Shown: one piece after another, positions 1 through 7,052 of the stretch
How positions within the stretch are numbered: the stretch's first letter is position 1
Layout: each line of letters opens with the position of its first letter
NCBI GenBank assembly: GCA_028873845.1
Contig: JAPPNO010000015.1
Span: 1 to 39,230 of the forward strand
DNA: 39,230 bases
Source of the DNA: Gemmatimonadota bacterium
GTDB lineage: Bacteria > Gemmatimonadota > Gemmatimonadetes > Longimicrobiales > Gaopeijiaceae
Direction: 5' to 3'
Translations under genes and position numbers: made by a program
Notes under the pieces: generated by a model
What the model was told of the DNA's origin: nothing
The model's database searches: none
The model's input: only the letters and a program-made list of their open reading frames with translations

Positions 1-30
1 GACGGTGACGGTGATGTTGTGTCTGGCCAT
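1..30 (-). CDS. coxS: CoxS-like [2Fe-2S] small subunit of a Mo hydroxylase, N-terminal fragment
   Basis: Only the first ten codons (MARHNITVTV) lie in the window; the gene runs off the left edge. A short basic start followed by alternating Ile/Thr/Val is how small iron-sulfur subunits of the CO dehydrogenase/xanthine dehydrogenase family begin. The ATG lies 4 bp after the coxM stop, with a GAGGG ribosome-binding sequence overlapping the end of coxM, so the two are surely one transcript. The identification rests mainly on order: M-S-L is the usual arrangement, so the catalytic molybdopterin subunit is expected further left. The iron-sulfur cysteines are not in view. Confidence 0.7.
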   Translation of the reverse strand, partial: MARHNITVTV

Positions 31-34
31 GTCC

Positions 35-994
35 CTACCCTCCCGCCGGCGTGTGGGCGGAGGCGCGCGAGAGCGCTTTGCGGATGGCCCGTCCGGTGAG
101 CACGCGGGCCATGTTTCTCTTGTATTCGACCGAACCGCGGCGGTCGGCGACGGGATCGGTGGCGTCGGCGGCGGCCTGGGAGGCGGCCGCGATGACGTCG
201 TCGGCGTCGGGGGCGCGGGTGATCGCGTCGCGGACGCGGCGGAAGGCGCCCCGCAGGCCGCCCGGGTCCATGAGCGTCGCGCCGGTCAGCACCTCCTCGG
301 CGCCCGAGGCCCGGATGGGCGCCATGCCGAGGTTGGTGAGGCCGACACCGGCCTGGCTGACCTTGCCGTTCCCGTCGAGGGTGAGCTGCACGGCCACCCC
401 CGCGACCGCGTAGTCGCCGACCTTGCGTTCGAGCTTGAGGTAGGCGCCGCCGCTGTGGGAACCATCACCCCCACCGGGCGCCGGAATGCGAATTTCGGTC
501 AGGATCTCGCCGGGCTCGAGCGCGGTCATGAACAACCCGTGGAAGAAGTCGTCCACCCCAATGCTGCGCTCGCCGTCCGGCCCGGTCGCGACCATCTGCG
601 CCCTCAGCGCGATCATCGTCGCCGGATGATCATTGGCCGGATCCCCATGCGCCACATTCCCGCAGATCGTGGCGCGGTTCCGCACCAGCGGGTCGGCGAT
701 GACCTTGGCCGTATCGAGCAGGATCGGGTGTTCGGCCACCACCGCGCTCTCCTCCAACGCCGTCTCGGTCACCAGCGCCCCAATCCGCAGATGACCGCCC
801 TCCTCGGAGATCGAATCCAGCCCGGGCACCCGCCCGATGTCCACGATGTTCGCCGGCGTCGCCAGCCGCAGCTTGAGCATCGGCAGCAGGCTCTGCCCGC
901 CCGACATGACCTTGGCGTCGTCGAGCTCGCCCAGAAGCGAAAGCGCCTCCTCCAGGCTGCCGGGTGCGTGATAGTCGAATGGTGGGGGAATCAT
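35..994 (-). CDS. coxM: CoxM-like FAD-binding medium subunit of a Mo hydroxylase
   Basis: At 319 aa this has the normal length of the medium subunit, which passes electrons from the [2Fe-2S] subunit to FAD. The N-terminal half has the vanillyl-alcohol-oxidase-type FAD fold with the pyrophosphate-binding stretch SGGQSLLPMLKLRL (about residues 31-44). A second FAD contact, ATICGNVAHGDPANDHPA, follows near residue 110; the usual TIGG is TICG here. The C-terminal third matches the CO dehydrogenase flavoprotein C-terminal domain. The ATG is supported by a strong AAGGAGGT at 1001-1008, six bases upstream. The gene is followed at 4 bp by coxS and preceded by a 126-bp gap holding a palindromic operator-like site. 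The substrate cannot be told from this subunit: CO, purines, nicotinate-like heterocycles and aldehydes all remain possible. Confidence 0.92.
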   Translation of the reverse strand: MIPPPFDYHAPGSLEEALSLLGELDDAKVMSGGQSLLPMLKLRLATPANIVDIGRVPGLDSISEEGGHLRIGALVTETALEESAVVAEHPILLDTAKVIADPLVRNRATICGNVAHGDPANDHPATMIALRAQMVATGPDGERSIGVDDFFHGLFMTALEPGEILTEIRIPAPGGGDGSHSGGAYLKLERKVGDYAVAGVAVQLTLDGNGKVSQAGVGLTNLGMAPIRASGAEEVLTGATLMDPGGLRGAFRRVRDAITRAPDADDVIAAASQAAADATDPVADRRGSVEYKRNMARVLTGRAIRKALSRASAHTPAGG

Positions 995-1072
995 CGGCTG
1001 ACCTCCTTGGGTGGTGCGGTCTGGCAGCGCGCGCCCGCAGCCGCGCCGGACGCCGCGCTCAAGTGCTTGATG

Positions 1073-1100
1073 TGTAAAGCGGAGATTACATTTTGTAATC
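1073..1100. promoter_or_regulatory. Operator-like inverted repeats upstream of coxM
   Basis: An AT-rich island in GC-rich surroundings. Positions 1084-1100 read GATTACA-TTT-TGTAATC, a perfect inverted repeat. Overlapping it, TGTAA (1073-1077) and TTACA (1086-1090) form a second inverted pair with an 8-base spacer. On the minus strand ATGTCA-16-TGTAAT could serve as a weak -35/-10, so a bound regulator would cover the promoter of coxM-coxS. The same TGTAA-N8-TTACA arrangement occurs at 14138-14155. The regulator's identity is unknown. Confidence 0.6.
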
Positions 1101-1120
1101 CATGATTGACATTTTCACGT

Positions 1121-1567
1121 TCACGAAGCCAGTTCCTTCTCCACAACCTCCGTAAACTGCTTGAACATCTTCTTGCTCACATGCTGCATCATCCCCCGCC
1201 CGAGCTGGGCCAAAATCCCCGTCACCGCCACACTCGCCTCCACCGTTACCTCCGTCTCCCCCGGCCCCAGCTCCACCACCCTGCTCGTCATCCGCATGTC
1301 CGCATTCCCCATCCCCGCCTTCCCCTGCCCCCTCGCCCGCACCGATGCCGACCGGTTCTCCTCGTCCAGATCGAACTCCACCGTCCCGTCATACGCCGCC
1401 GACACCGGCCCCACGCTCACCCCCATCCCCCCCTTGTACGTGTTCTCGTCCACCTTCTCCGTGATCTTCGCGCCGGGCAGCGCCGCCGCAACCCGTTCCG
1501 GATCAATCAGAAACGCCCAGACCTCGTCGGCCGGGGCGTTGACGGTGAACTTCTCCTCGATCTTCAC
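1121..1567 (-). CDS. coxG: CoxG family protein (SRPBCC fold)
   Basis: This 148-aa protein matches the CO dehydrogenase subunit G family. It opens with MKIEEKFTVNAPADEVWAFL, the typical first strand and helix of the SRPBCC/START-like fold, followed by DPERVAAALPGAK and a glycine-rich centre. CoxG proteins are thought to help recruit or assemble the Mo hydroxylase at the membrane; the family has more recently been linked to quinone delivery. It is not a catalytic subunit. Its start overlaps the end of coxE by 4 bp (ATGA), showing translational coupling. A 126-bp gap with a possible promoter separates it from coxM. The C-terminal hydrophobic anchor seen in some CoxG proteins is absent. Confidence 0.88.
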   Translation of the reverse strand: MKIEEKFTVNAPADEVWAFLIDPERVAAALPGAKITEKVDENTYKGGMGVSVGPVSAAYDGTVEFDLDEENRSASVRARGQGKAGMGNADMRMTSRVVELGPGETEVTVEASVAVTGILAQLGRGMMQHVSKKMFKQFTEVVEKELAS

Positions 1568-2754
1568 GAGCGGTGCAGCATGGGAAGAAGGGCCTCCAGA
1601 GACTCCAGGTTGTGAGCCGGGACAAGGTCGTCGATGTGCGGCAGCGCGGCCCTCATGCCTCTGGCCTCGGGGCGGTACCGCGGATCGCCCATCAGCGGGT
1701 TCAGCCAGATGACGCGCCGGGCGCGCCGCCGGATCAGCAGCAGCGCCTCCTCCAGAGCACCAGTGTCGCCCCGGTCGAGGCCGTCGCTGAAGATCAGGAC
1801 CGATGTATCACCCGCAACCACCTGGCGCAAGTAATCATCGGCGAATTCGCGCAGGCACTCGCCGATCCTCGTCCCCCCCGACCAGTCCTCGACATTCCGG
1901 GCAAATCGGCGCAGCGTCGCGGCCACGTTCCCGGCGGTGATCCACGGAGTCAGCCGGGTGAGTGACGTGTTGAACGCGAAAACCTCGGTCCTCGGCGCGA
2001 CATGCCCCAGCGAGAGGACGAAAGTCAACAGAAAGCGCGTATAGGGGTCCATCGACCCACTGGTGTCGCACAGCACCACCAGATGGGGGCGTTCCACCGC
2101 CCGTTCGCGCCGCGCCAGATCCACCAGTTCCCCCCCCTGCGCCAACGAGCGCCGGAAGCTCCGCCGGATGTCGATCACCCGTCCCCGCGCCGACGCCACC
2201 AGCCGCCGGCTCCGGCGCGTCGCGATCCGTCTAACCGCTTGCGACAGAAGCCGCTCCATCTCGGCCAGCTCCTCCTCGGTGCACAACTCGAAGGACCTGC
2301 GGCGGAGCACCGCGCGCGGACTGTAGCCGGGGCGCCCACCGCCGGATTCAGCCGCCTGCTCAACCCCCGCCGACCGCTCCCGCTCCAGTCTGCGGGCCAA
2401 CGATTCTAGTGGGTTGCGATCACCGGGCCAGGTTCGGGGTGCCTGACGCGGGCCGCTCGGCCGCCGGCGTCGCTCCGGGGGCTTCCCCAGCCGCCAGCAC
2501 CGCTCGAAGACCGCGTCGAAGACACCCCACGCCCGCCGCTCGATCTTCAGGCTGGCCCTCAGTCCCAGCCGCACCTCCTCGCGGTCTCCGATGTCGACGT
2601 GCCCGAGCGCCACCGTGCCATCGATTTCGTCGCCGGGGGTGACGGGCACACCGGCTCCCCGCAGCTCGCCCGCGAAACGGACAAGATGGACGACCAGATC
2701 GCCATCGCCCCCTTGCGGGGCGGTAGTCCCGTGTATTAGCTCGTTGGGGATCAT
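1564..2754 (-). CDS. coxE: CoxE-like VWA domain protein
   Basis: A 396-aa protein of the CoxE family of von Willebrand factor A proteins. The N-terminal 90 residues hold the LVRFAGELRGAGVPV segment typical of the family. A basic, low-complexity linker (about 90-190) precedes the VWA domain. The metal-ion-dependent adhesion site is intact: DTSGSM, then SGGTRIG, then SDGLDRGD. CoxE works with the MoxR-type AAA ATPase CoxD in maturing the Mo hydroxylase active site (inserting sulfur and copper in CO dehydrogenase). Here the likely CoxD partner is not adjacent but at 9585-10472, so the pair is split. The start is the first ATG, leaving 66 bp to the divergent spondin gene. Confidence 0.88.
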   Translation of the reverse strand: MIPNELIHGTTAPQGGDGDLVVHLVRFAGELRGAGVPVTPGDEIDGTVALGHVDIGDREEVRLGLRASLKIERRAWGVFDAVFERCWRLGKPPERRRRPSGPRQAPRTWPGDRNPLESLARRLERERSAGVEQAAESGGGRPGYSPRAVLRRRSFELCTEEELAEMERLLSQAVRRIATRRSRRLVASARGRVIDIRRSFRRSLAQGGELVDLARRERAVERPHLVVLCDTSGSMDPYTRFLLTFVLSLGHVAPRTEVFAFNTSLTRLTPWITAGNVAATLRRFARNVEDWSGGTRIGECLREFADDYLRQVVAGDTSVLIFSDGLDRGDTGALEEALLLIRRRARRVIWLNPLMGDPRYRPEARGMRAALPHIDDLVPAHNLESLEALLPMLHRS

Positions 2755-2820
2755 GTTACCTTATCGTGGCTTCGATTGAGCGTCGCTCACCAACGGCAAC
2801 CCGGAAAGGATGGAAGCATC

Positions 2821-4734
2821 ATGCATCACGGCACATCGGTAAGATACTCCCCACGGAGACGTCCTGGAGTGGGGCGCTTCCTGTCGCTGACGGGAATCGT
2901 ACTTATCGGCGCGCTCACCACCGCGTGCGATGAGGATCCGACGCCGCCCGTCGAGGGTTCCGTCAGCGGCACGGTGACGCTCGAGGGAGCGGCGCTCAGC
3001 GGCGTCAACGTCACGCTCTCCGGCACCGTCGGTGACATGTCCGCGACGACGGGCGGGGACGGCGGCTACAGCTTCTCCAACGTGATCGAGGGATCGTACA
3101 CGGTCACGATCAGCGGCTTTCCGTCGGACACCGAGTTCGACGCGACGGCTTCGGTCAGCATCACCCCGGGTTCGCGGAACGCGACGGCGGACTTCGCCGG
3201 AACGTACATCCGCACGGCCAGCGTCTCGGGCTCGGTCATGGTCGAAGGCATGGGACTCGCCGGCATCATGGTGGCTCTGACCGGGACGGAATCCCAGACC
3301 GCGACGACCGGTGACGACGGGGCCTTCTCGTTCAGCAACCTGCGGATGGGCGAGTACACGGTGGAGATGTCGGGGTGGGATCCGGACCGATACGTCTTCG
3401 AGAACACCTCGGAATCGTTCTCCGTCAGCGTCGGCGAGCAGAAGATGGTCGATTTCATGGGGACCCGGAGGGAGTACACCTTCCAGGTGGCGATCGAGAA
3501 CATCTCGGTCCCCTACCCCTACTCCGCCAGCGGGTTGTTCGCGGTTCCGGTCGGCGCCATGGAACCCGGGCCCCTTCTGCCGGGCAACGCCTACGCCTTC
3601 GAGTTCGAGGCCGGGCCGGGGAACTACCTGTCCTTCGCCACGATGATGGTGCATTCGAACGACCTGTTCTACGCACCCGGCCCTGGGGGCATCCCCCTCT
3701 GGAACGGCCACGAGCAGATCACCGGCGACATCACCGACCAGATCATGCTGTGGGACGCCGGCACCGAAATGAACGAGGAGCCCGGAGAGGGGCCTAACCA
3801 GCCGTTGCAGGGCGGGCCCGATTCCGGGGAGGCCGATCCGAACCCATTGGTGCGGCTGGCCGACGACGAATGGGAGACGCTGCCGGCCGTGGACTCCGTG
3901 ATCCGGGTCACGCTCGAATCCACCGGACCCACGACCTTCCGGGTCACCATCGAGAACATCAGCCTCGATCATACGCTGATCACGGTCAGGGGCCTGTGTC
4001 TGGAAGTGCCGCTCGCCCCGGGTGTCTTCGTCGTGCACCACGGTCCCAATCCGCTCTTCGCGCCCGGCGCGCCCATCAGCGCCCACCCCGTCGGCGCCCA
4101 CGGACTGGAGGCCCTGGCCGAGGACGGCAACATCACCATGCTGGCGGGCGCCGTCCAGATGGGCACCGGGCTGTTCAACCTGATCGCGCCGGGGATCTAC
4201 GCCTCCCACGCCGACCCGGGTCTGCTGTTCCACCCGGGAACGACCGCGAGCCCCGGCGTCGAGGCCATGGCCGAAGACGGCAACCCGGCGATTCTGGGCG
4301 CCGAGGTGCTGCTGACCGGGGGATTCCGGAGCGCCGGAGCTTTCGCGATTCCGATCGGAGAGATGATGCCGGGGCCGCTCTTCCCCGGTGGGGCGTACGG
4401 ATTCGAAGTGACCGCCGTCCACGGCGAATACCTGTCCTTCGTCTCCATGCTGGTCCAGACCAACGACCTCTTCTTCGCTCCGCCGCCGGAGGGCATCTCG
4501 CTCTTCCCGGACGGCCAGCCGCTGCAGGGCGACGTGACGAGCATGGTCATGCTCTGGGACGCGGGCACCGAGGTGAATGAGAAGCCGGGCGTCGGCCTGT
4601 TCCAGGCCCCCCGTCAGCTGGCACCCAATACGGGAATGGACGAGATGGGGATGGTCCGGCTGCTCGATGACGAAATGTTCACCTACCCCGAGACGGGCCA
4701 GGTGATCAGGGTGACGGTCAGGCTGAAGGGCTGA
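2821..4734 (+). CDS. Exported lipoprotein with carboxypeptidase-regulatory-like and spondin domains
   Basis: The start is taken at ATG 2821 because AAAGGA lies at 2805-2810 and the product (637 aa) then begins with a basic region, a hydrophobic stretch and LTTAC, a plausible lipobox. An in-frame TTG at 2776 lacks these advantages. After the anchor come two repeats of a carboxypeptidase regulatory-like beta-sandwich (about residues 35-115 and 120-200), each with a GxYSFSNV/GAFSFSNL core. At least two spondin_N-type domains follow, marked by FxVxIENIS, PGPLxPGxAYxFE, YLSFxxMxxxTNDLF and MLWDAGTE. Spondin domains bind metal and matrix components in eukaryotes; bacterial versions are uncharacterised, so a surface binding role is only a guess. 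It is transcribed alone, divergently from coxE, and ends at a strong terminator. Confidence 0.85.
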   Translation: MHHGTSVRYSPRRRPGVGRFLSLTGIVLIGALTTACDEDPTPPVEGSVSGTVTLEGAALSGVNVTLSGTVGDMSATTGGDGGYSFSNVIEGSYTVTISGFPSDTEFDATASVSITPGSRNATADFAGTYIRTASVSGSVMVEGMGLAGIMVALTGTESQTATTGDDGAFSFSNLRMGEYTVEMSGWDPDRYVFENTSESFSVSVGEQKMVDFMGTRREYTFQVAIENISVPYPYSASGLFAVPVGAMEPGPLLPGNAYAFEFEAGPGNYLSFATMMVHSNDLFYAPGPGGIPLWNGHEQITGDITDQIMLWDAGTEMNEEPGEGPNQPLQGGPDSGEADPNPLVRLADDEWETLPAVDSVIRVTLESTGPTTFRVTIENISLDHTLITVRGLCLEVPLAPGVFVVHHGPNPLFAPGAPISAHPVGAHGLEALAEDGNITMLAGAVQMGTGLFNLIAPGIYASHADPGLLFHPGTTASPGVEAMAEDGNPAILGAEVLLTGGFRSAGAFAIPIGEMMPGPLFPGGAYGFEVTAVHGEYLSFVSMLVQTNDLFFAPPPEGISLFPDGQPLQGDVTSMVMLWDAGTEVNEKPGVGLFQAPRQLAPNTGMDEMGMVRLLDDEMFTYPETGQVIRVTVRLKG

Positions 4735-4759
4735 CTCCGTCCCCGACCGAGAAGGCGGG

Positions 4760-4803
4760 AAGCCCGGCGGCGCTGAAGGCTGGCGTCGCCGGGCTTTCCC
4801 TTT
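4760..4803 (+). terminator. Rho-independent terminator after the spondin gene
   Basis: Stem AAGCCCGGCGGCG (4760-4772) pairs with CGTCGCCGGGCTT (4784-4796) with one G-T wobble. The loop is 11 bases and the stem is followed by TTTCCCTTTGTT. It starts 25 bp after the spondin stop codon. Confidence 0.85.
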
Positions 4804-5644
4804 GTTCCTTAACCACAAGGACGCGATCCGCCATGTAGTCGGCAATCTGGATCGGATCGAGATCACCGCGCCGGACCTGTGCAATATCCACGCTCTGCTG
4901 GCACACGAGCTGATCACCGACCCGACCCTGCTGGGCGGCCTGCGCCAAATGCCCGTGGCGATCGGCAGGTCCACCTACACCCCACCGGACGACCCCTTGA
5001 GCATCGGGGACGAGTTCGACACCCTCGTCCACACGGCCGGCCGGATCGAAGACCCCTTCGAACAGTCGTTCTTCCTGCTCGTTCACATTCCGTACCTGCA
5101 ACCGTTCGCCGACGTGAACAAGCGCACTTCGCGAATCGCGTCCATCATCCCGCTCCTGAAAGCCGATCTGGCCCCGATGTCCTTTCTGGCCATCGACGAC
5201 GCCGACTACATCCGGGGACTGCTGGGCGTCTACGAAATGAACGACGTTTCGCTCCTGCGGGAGGCGTTTGTCAACGGCTATGTCGCGTCGGCGGAACGAT
5301 ACCGGTACCTCAGGCCGGAGATCATCGACCCAGCAAAGGGCGGACTCGAATACCGCCGCTTCACCCGGTCGGCGGTCCGGCGCTGTGTCCTGGTTTGGCG
5401 AGCGTTCCGACCCGAGTCGATCCGCCGCCTGATGGACGAAGCCGACATCCCGACCGAAGACCGCGACTCGCTGGCCGACCACATCAGGCGCTGCTTCTGC
5501 GGGCTTACGGAGTCCAACGCGGTGTGCTACGGGTTGCGGCCCGAAGCGTTGGCGGGGCTGGAGCTAAATCCTCCAGAGGAGCATCGCCGCCCACACGGTC
5601 GCGGCCAGCGCGCCACCGTAGCACGGCACCTTGAGCAGCCCTGA
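4802..5644 (+). CDS. Fic-family protein, N-terminally truncated (probable remnant)
   Basis: The readable protein (280 aa from TTG 4802) matches the middle and C-terminal parts of the Fic-domain family whose core reads YLQPFxDVNKRTSR. That core is at residues 99-111. Relative to the standard HPFxxGNGRxxR, Gln replaces the catalytic His and VNK replaces GNG. From memory this divergence is normal in this subfamily, so AMP transfer may never have been its job. Full-length relatives carry roughly 100 more residues before the FLNHKDAI segment. Here that region is replaced by the terminator of the spondin gene, with no ribosome-binding site and only a TTG. Homology fades around residue 255 and the frame then runs about 75 bp into frdD. 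Most likely a decaying fragment left by a rearrangement. Confidence 0.6.
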   Translation: MFLNHKDAIRHVVGNLDRIEITAPDLCNIHALLAHELITDPTLLGGLRQMPVAIGRSTYTPPDDPLSIGDEFDTLVHTAGRIEDPFEQSFFLLVHIPYLQPFADVNKRTSRIASIIPLLKADLAPMSFLAIDDADYIRGLLGVYEMNDVSLLREAFVNGYVASAERYRYLRPEIIDPAKGGLEYRRFTRSAVRRCVLVWRAFRPESIRRLMDEADIPTEDRDSLADHIRRCFCGLTESNAVCYGLRPEALAGLELNPPEEHRRPHGRGQRATVARHLEQP

Positions 5645-5917
5645 AAAGCGCCTCAGCCCCAGATCCATCAGCGTGTGACGGATGCGGTGTCCGCAGTGGA
5701 CGAAGGAGAGCGCGAGCACGCCGAGCAGCGCCAGCTTGACCGGCCACCACCCCACCGCCGCCGCGAACCGCGCCGTCCTTTCGGCGGCCACCGCCGCGTC
5801 ACCGCCGGCGGGCAGCAGAAACCCCGTCACCAGCACGAAGGCCGGCACGAAGAGCGCCGCCATCACGCCCCCGGCCGAAAACAGGGCCCACCAGAAGGCT
5901 TCGTCGGAACGCTTCAT
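5564..5917 (-). CDS. frdD: Fumarate reductase membrane anchor subunit D
   Basis: A 117-aa hydrophobic protein starting MKRSDEAFWWALFSAGG, very close to the conserved N-terminus of enterobacterial FrdD (KRSDEPVFWGLFGAGG). Three membrane helices can be seen at about residues 15-38, 55-76 and 95-115. Together with FrdC it anchors the catalytic FrdA-FrdB dimer at the inner face of the cytoplasmic membrane and forms the menaquinol site. Its ATG overlaps the frdC stop (ATGA). It ends in the sequence LLWRI, overlapping the tail of the convergent Fic frame. Confidence 0.92.
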   Translation of the reverse strand: MKRSDEAFWWALFSAGGVMAALFVPAFVLVTGFLLPAGGDAAVAAERTARFAAAVGWWPVKLALLGVLALSFVHCGHRIRHTLMDLGLRRFSGLLKVPCYGGALAATVWAAMLLWRI

Positions 5918-6300
5918 CGGAGCACCCACCAGACGATCACGGCCGTCACCGTGAGCCACGGCCCGTACCCCATGACCACCGCGGCCAGCGGCGCGGGCAG
6001 CTTCTTCTCGCCCAGGTACATCGGCATCGCCTGCGGCACGGCGCCGAACCAGGTGATCGAGTGCCACACGGCCGCGATCAGCGCGACCACGTGCGCCAGC
6101 ATCCAGCCCGGCCCGCTCAGGGCGTTCAGCCACTCGGCGAAGGCGGCCTCGCCCCCCCCGAGCCTGCCGAGCGTGACGAGGAGCACGATCAGGTAGCCCG
6201 CCACGAAGAAGCTGGTGAGCTCGCGCACCATGAAGCGGATGTAGCCGGGGCGCTCGAGGAACCAGGCCCAGCCGTGGGGGCGGTGGTACCGGCCGCTCAC
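5914..6300 (-). CDS. frdC: Fumarate reductase membrane anchor subunit C
   Basis: 128 aa from a GTG start that overlaps the frdB stop (GTGA at 6297-6300). RYHRPHGWAWFLERPGYIRFMVRELTS corresponds, in short stretches, to the Y-x-RP...FYRFYMLRE start of FrdC. Three helices follow, and the second contains AAVWHSITWF, equivalent to the LHTKTWF histidine region near the quinone site in E. coli. A separate FrdC and FrdD, rather than one fused cytochrome b subunit, places the complex with the four-subunit, haem-free E. coli-type enzymes, although haem content should be checked experimentally. Confidence 0.92.
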   Translation of the reverse strand: MSGRYHRPHGWAWFLERPGYIRFMVRELTSFFVAGYLIVLLVTLGRLGGGEAAFAEWLNALSGPGWMLAHVVALIAAVWHSITWFGAVPQAMPMYLGEKKLPAPLAAVVMGYGPWLTVTAVIVWWVLR

Positions 6301-7052
6301 ACCCCGGCCCCCTTCGGCGCGACGAACCGCTTGAAGAACTCCTGCGCCCCCACCGCCTTCGCCTGCTGGATCGCCCCCGCCGGGTCCACATGCTTGGGAC
6401 ACACCACCGTGCACTCGCCCACGAAGGTGCAGCCCCAGATCGCCTCGCCCACCAGCATGACATCGAGCCGCTCGGCCTGGCCCTGGTCGCGCGAGTCCTT
6501 GTTGTAGCGGTGGCCGAGCGCGAGCGCGGCGGGGCCCAGGAACTCGTCCTCGTGGCCCGCCACCGGACAGGCCGCGTAGCAGAGCATGCAGTTGATGCAC
6601 ATCGAGTACTGCTTGTACTGCGCCAACTCGGCGGGGGACTGCAGGTACTCGCCGCCGGACGTGTCGTTCACGTCGCCGCGGATGATGTACGGCTTGACCG
6701 CCTCCAGCTTGTCCATGAAGCCGTCCAGCGAGACCACCAGGTCCCTCTCGACGGGGAAGTTGACGAGCGGCTCGACCTTGATCGGACGCGGGTAGTAGTC
6801 CTTGAGGAAGACCGCGCAGGTGAGCTTCGGGTCGCCGTTGACCATCATGCCGCAGCTTCCGCACACGCCCATGCGGCAGCTCCAGCGGTGCGTGAGCGAC
6901 CCGTCGACGTGGTCCTTGATCCAGTTGAGCGCGTCGAGAACCACCCAGTCCTCGTCGTAGGGGACCTCGTAGGCCTGGAAGCGCGGCTCGGAGTCGGTCT
7001 CCGGGTGGTACCGGAAGACTTCGAGGGTCATGGTGAGTTCGGTGGACATCAT
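6297..7052 (-). CDS. frdB: Fumarate reductase iron-sulfur subunit B
   Basis: 251 aa, the usual length. It carries three cluster motifs in order. [10 protein letters not shown] with a later C (residues about 60-80) binds [2Fe-2S], [12 protein letters not shown] binds [4Fe-4S], and [17 protein letters not shown] binds [3Fe-4S]. It carries electrons between quinol in FrdCD and the flavin in FrdA. The start is one of two adjacent ATGs (7052 or 7049) overlapping the frdA stop; the first is given. The frame stays open upstream inside frdA but has no family similarity there. Confidence 0.95.
   Translation of the reverse strand: MMSTELTMTLEVFRYHPETDSEPRFQAYEVPYDEDWVVLDALNWIKDHVDGSLTHRWSCRMGVCGSCGMMVNGDPKLTCAVFLKDYYPRPIKVEPLVNFPVERDLVVSLDGFMDKLEAVKPYIIRGDVNDTSGGEYLQSPAELAQYKQYSMCINCMLCYAACPVAGHEDEFLGPAALALGHRYNKDSRDQGQAERLDVMLVGEAIWGCTFVGECTVVCPKHVDPAGAIQQAKAVGAQEFFKRFVAPKGAGV

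Noticed and set aside
1-1567. Firm call of aerobic CO dehydrogenase
   Set aside because: The catalytic subunit and its active-site loop are outside the window, and the visible subunits occur in several Mo hydroxylases.
2761-4974. 737-codon open frame antisense to the spondin lipoprotein
   Set aside because: It lies opposite a gene with clear domains and signal sequence. Its translation is Arg/His/Gly-rich low complexity, the usual product of GC-rich antisense frames.
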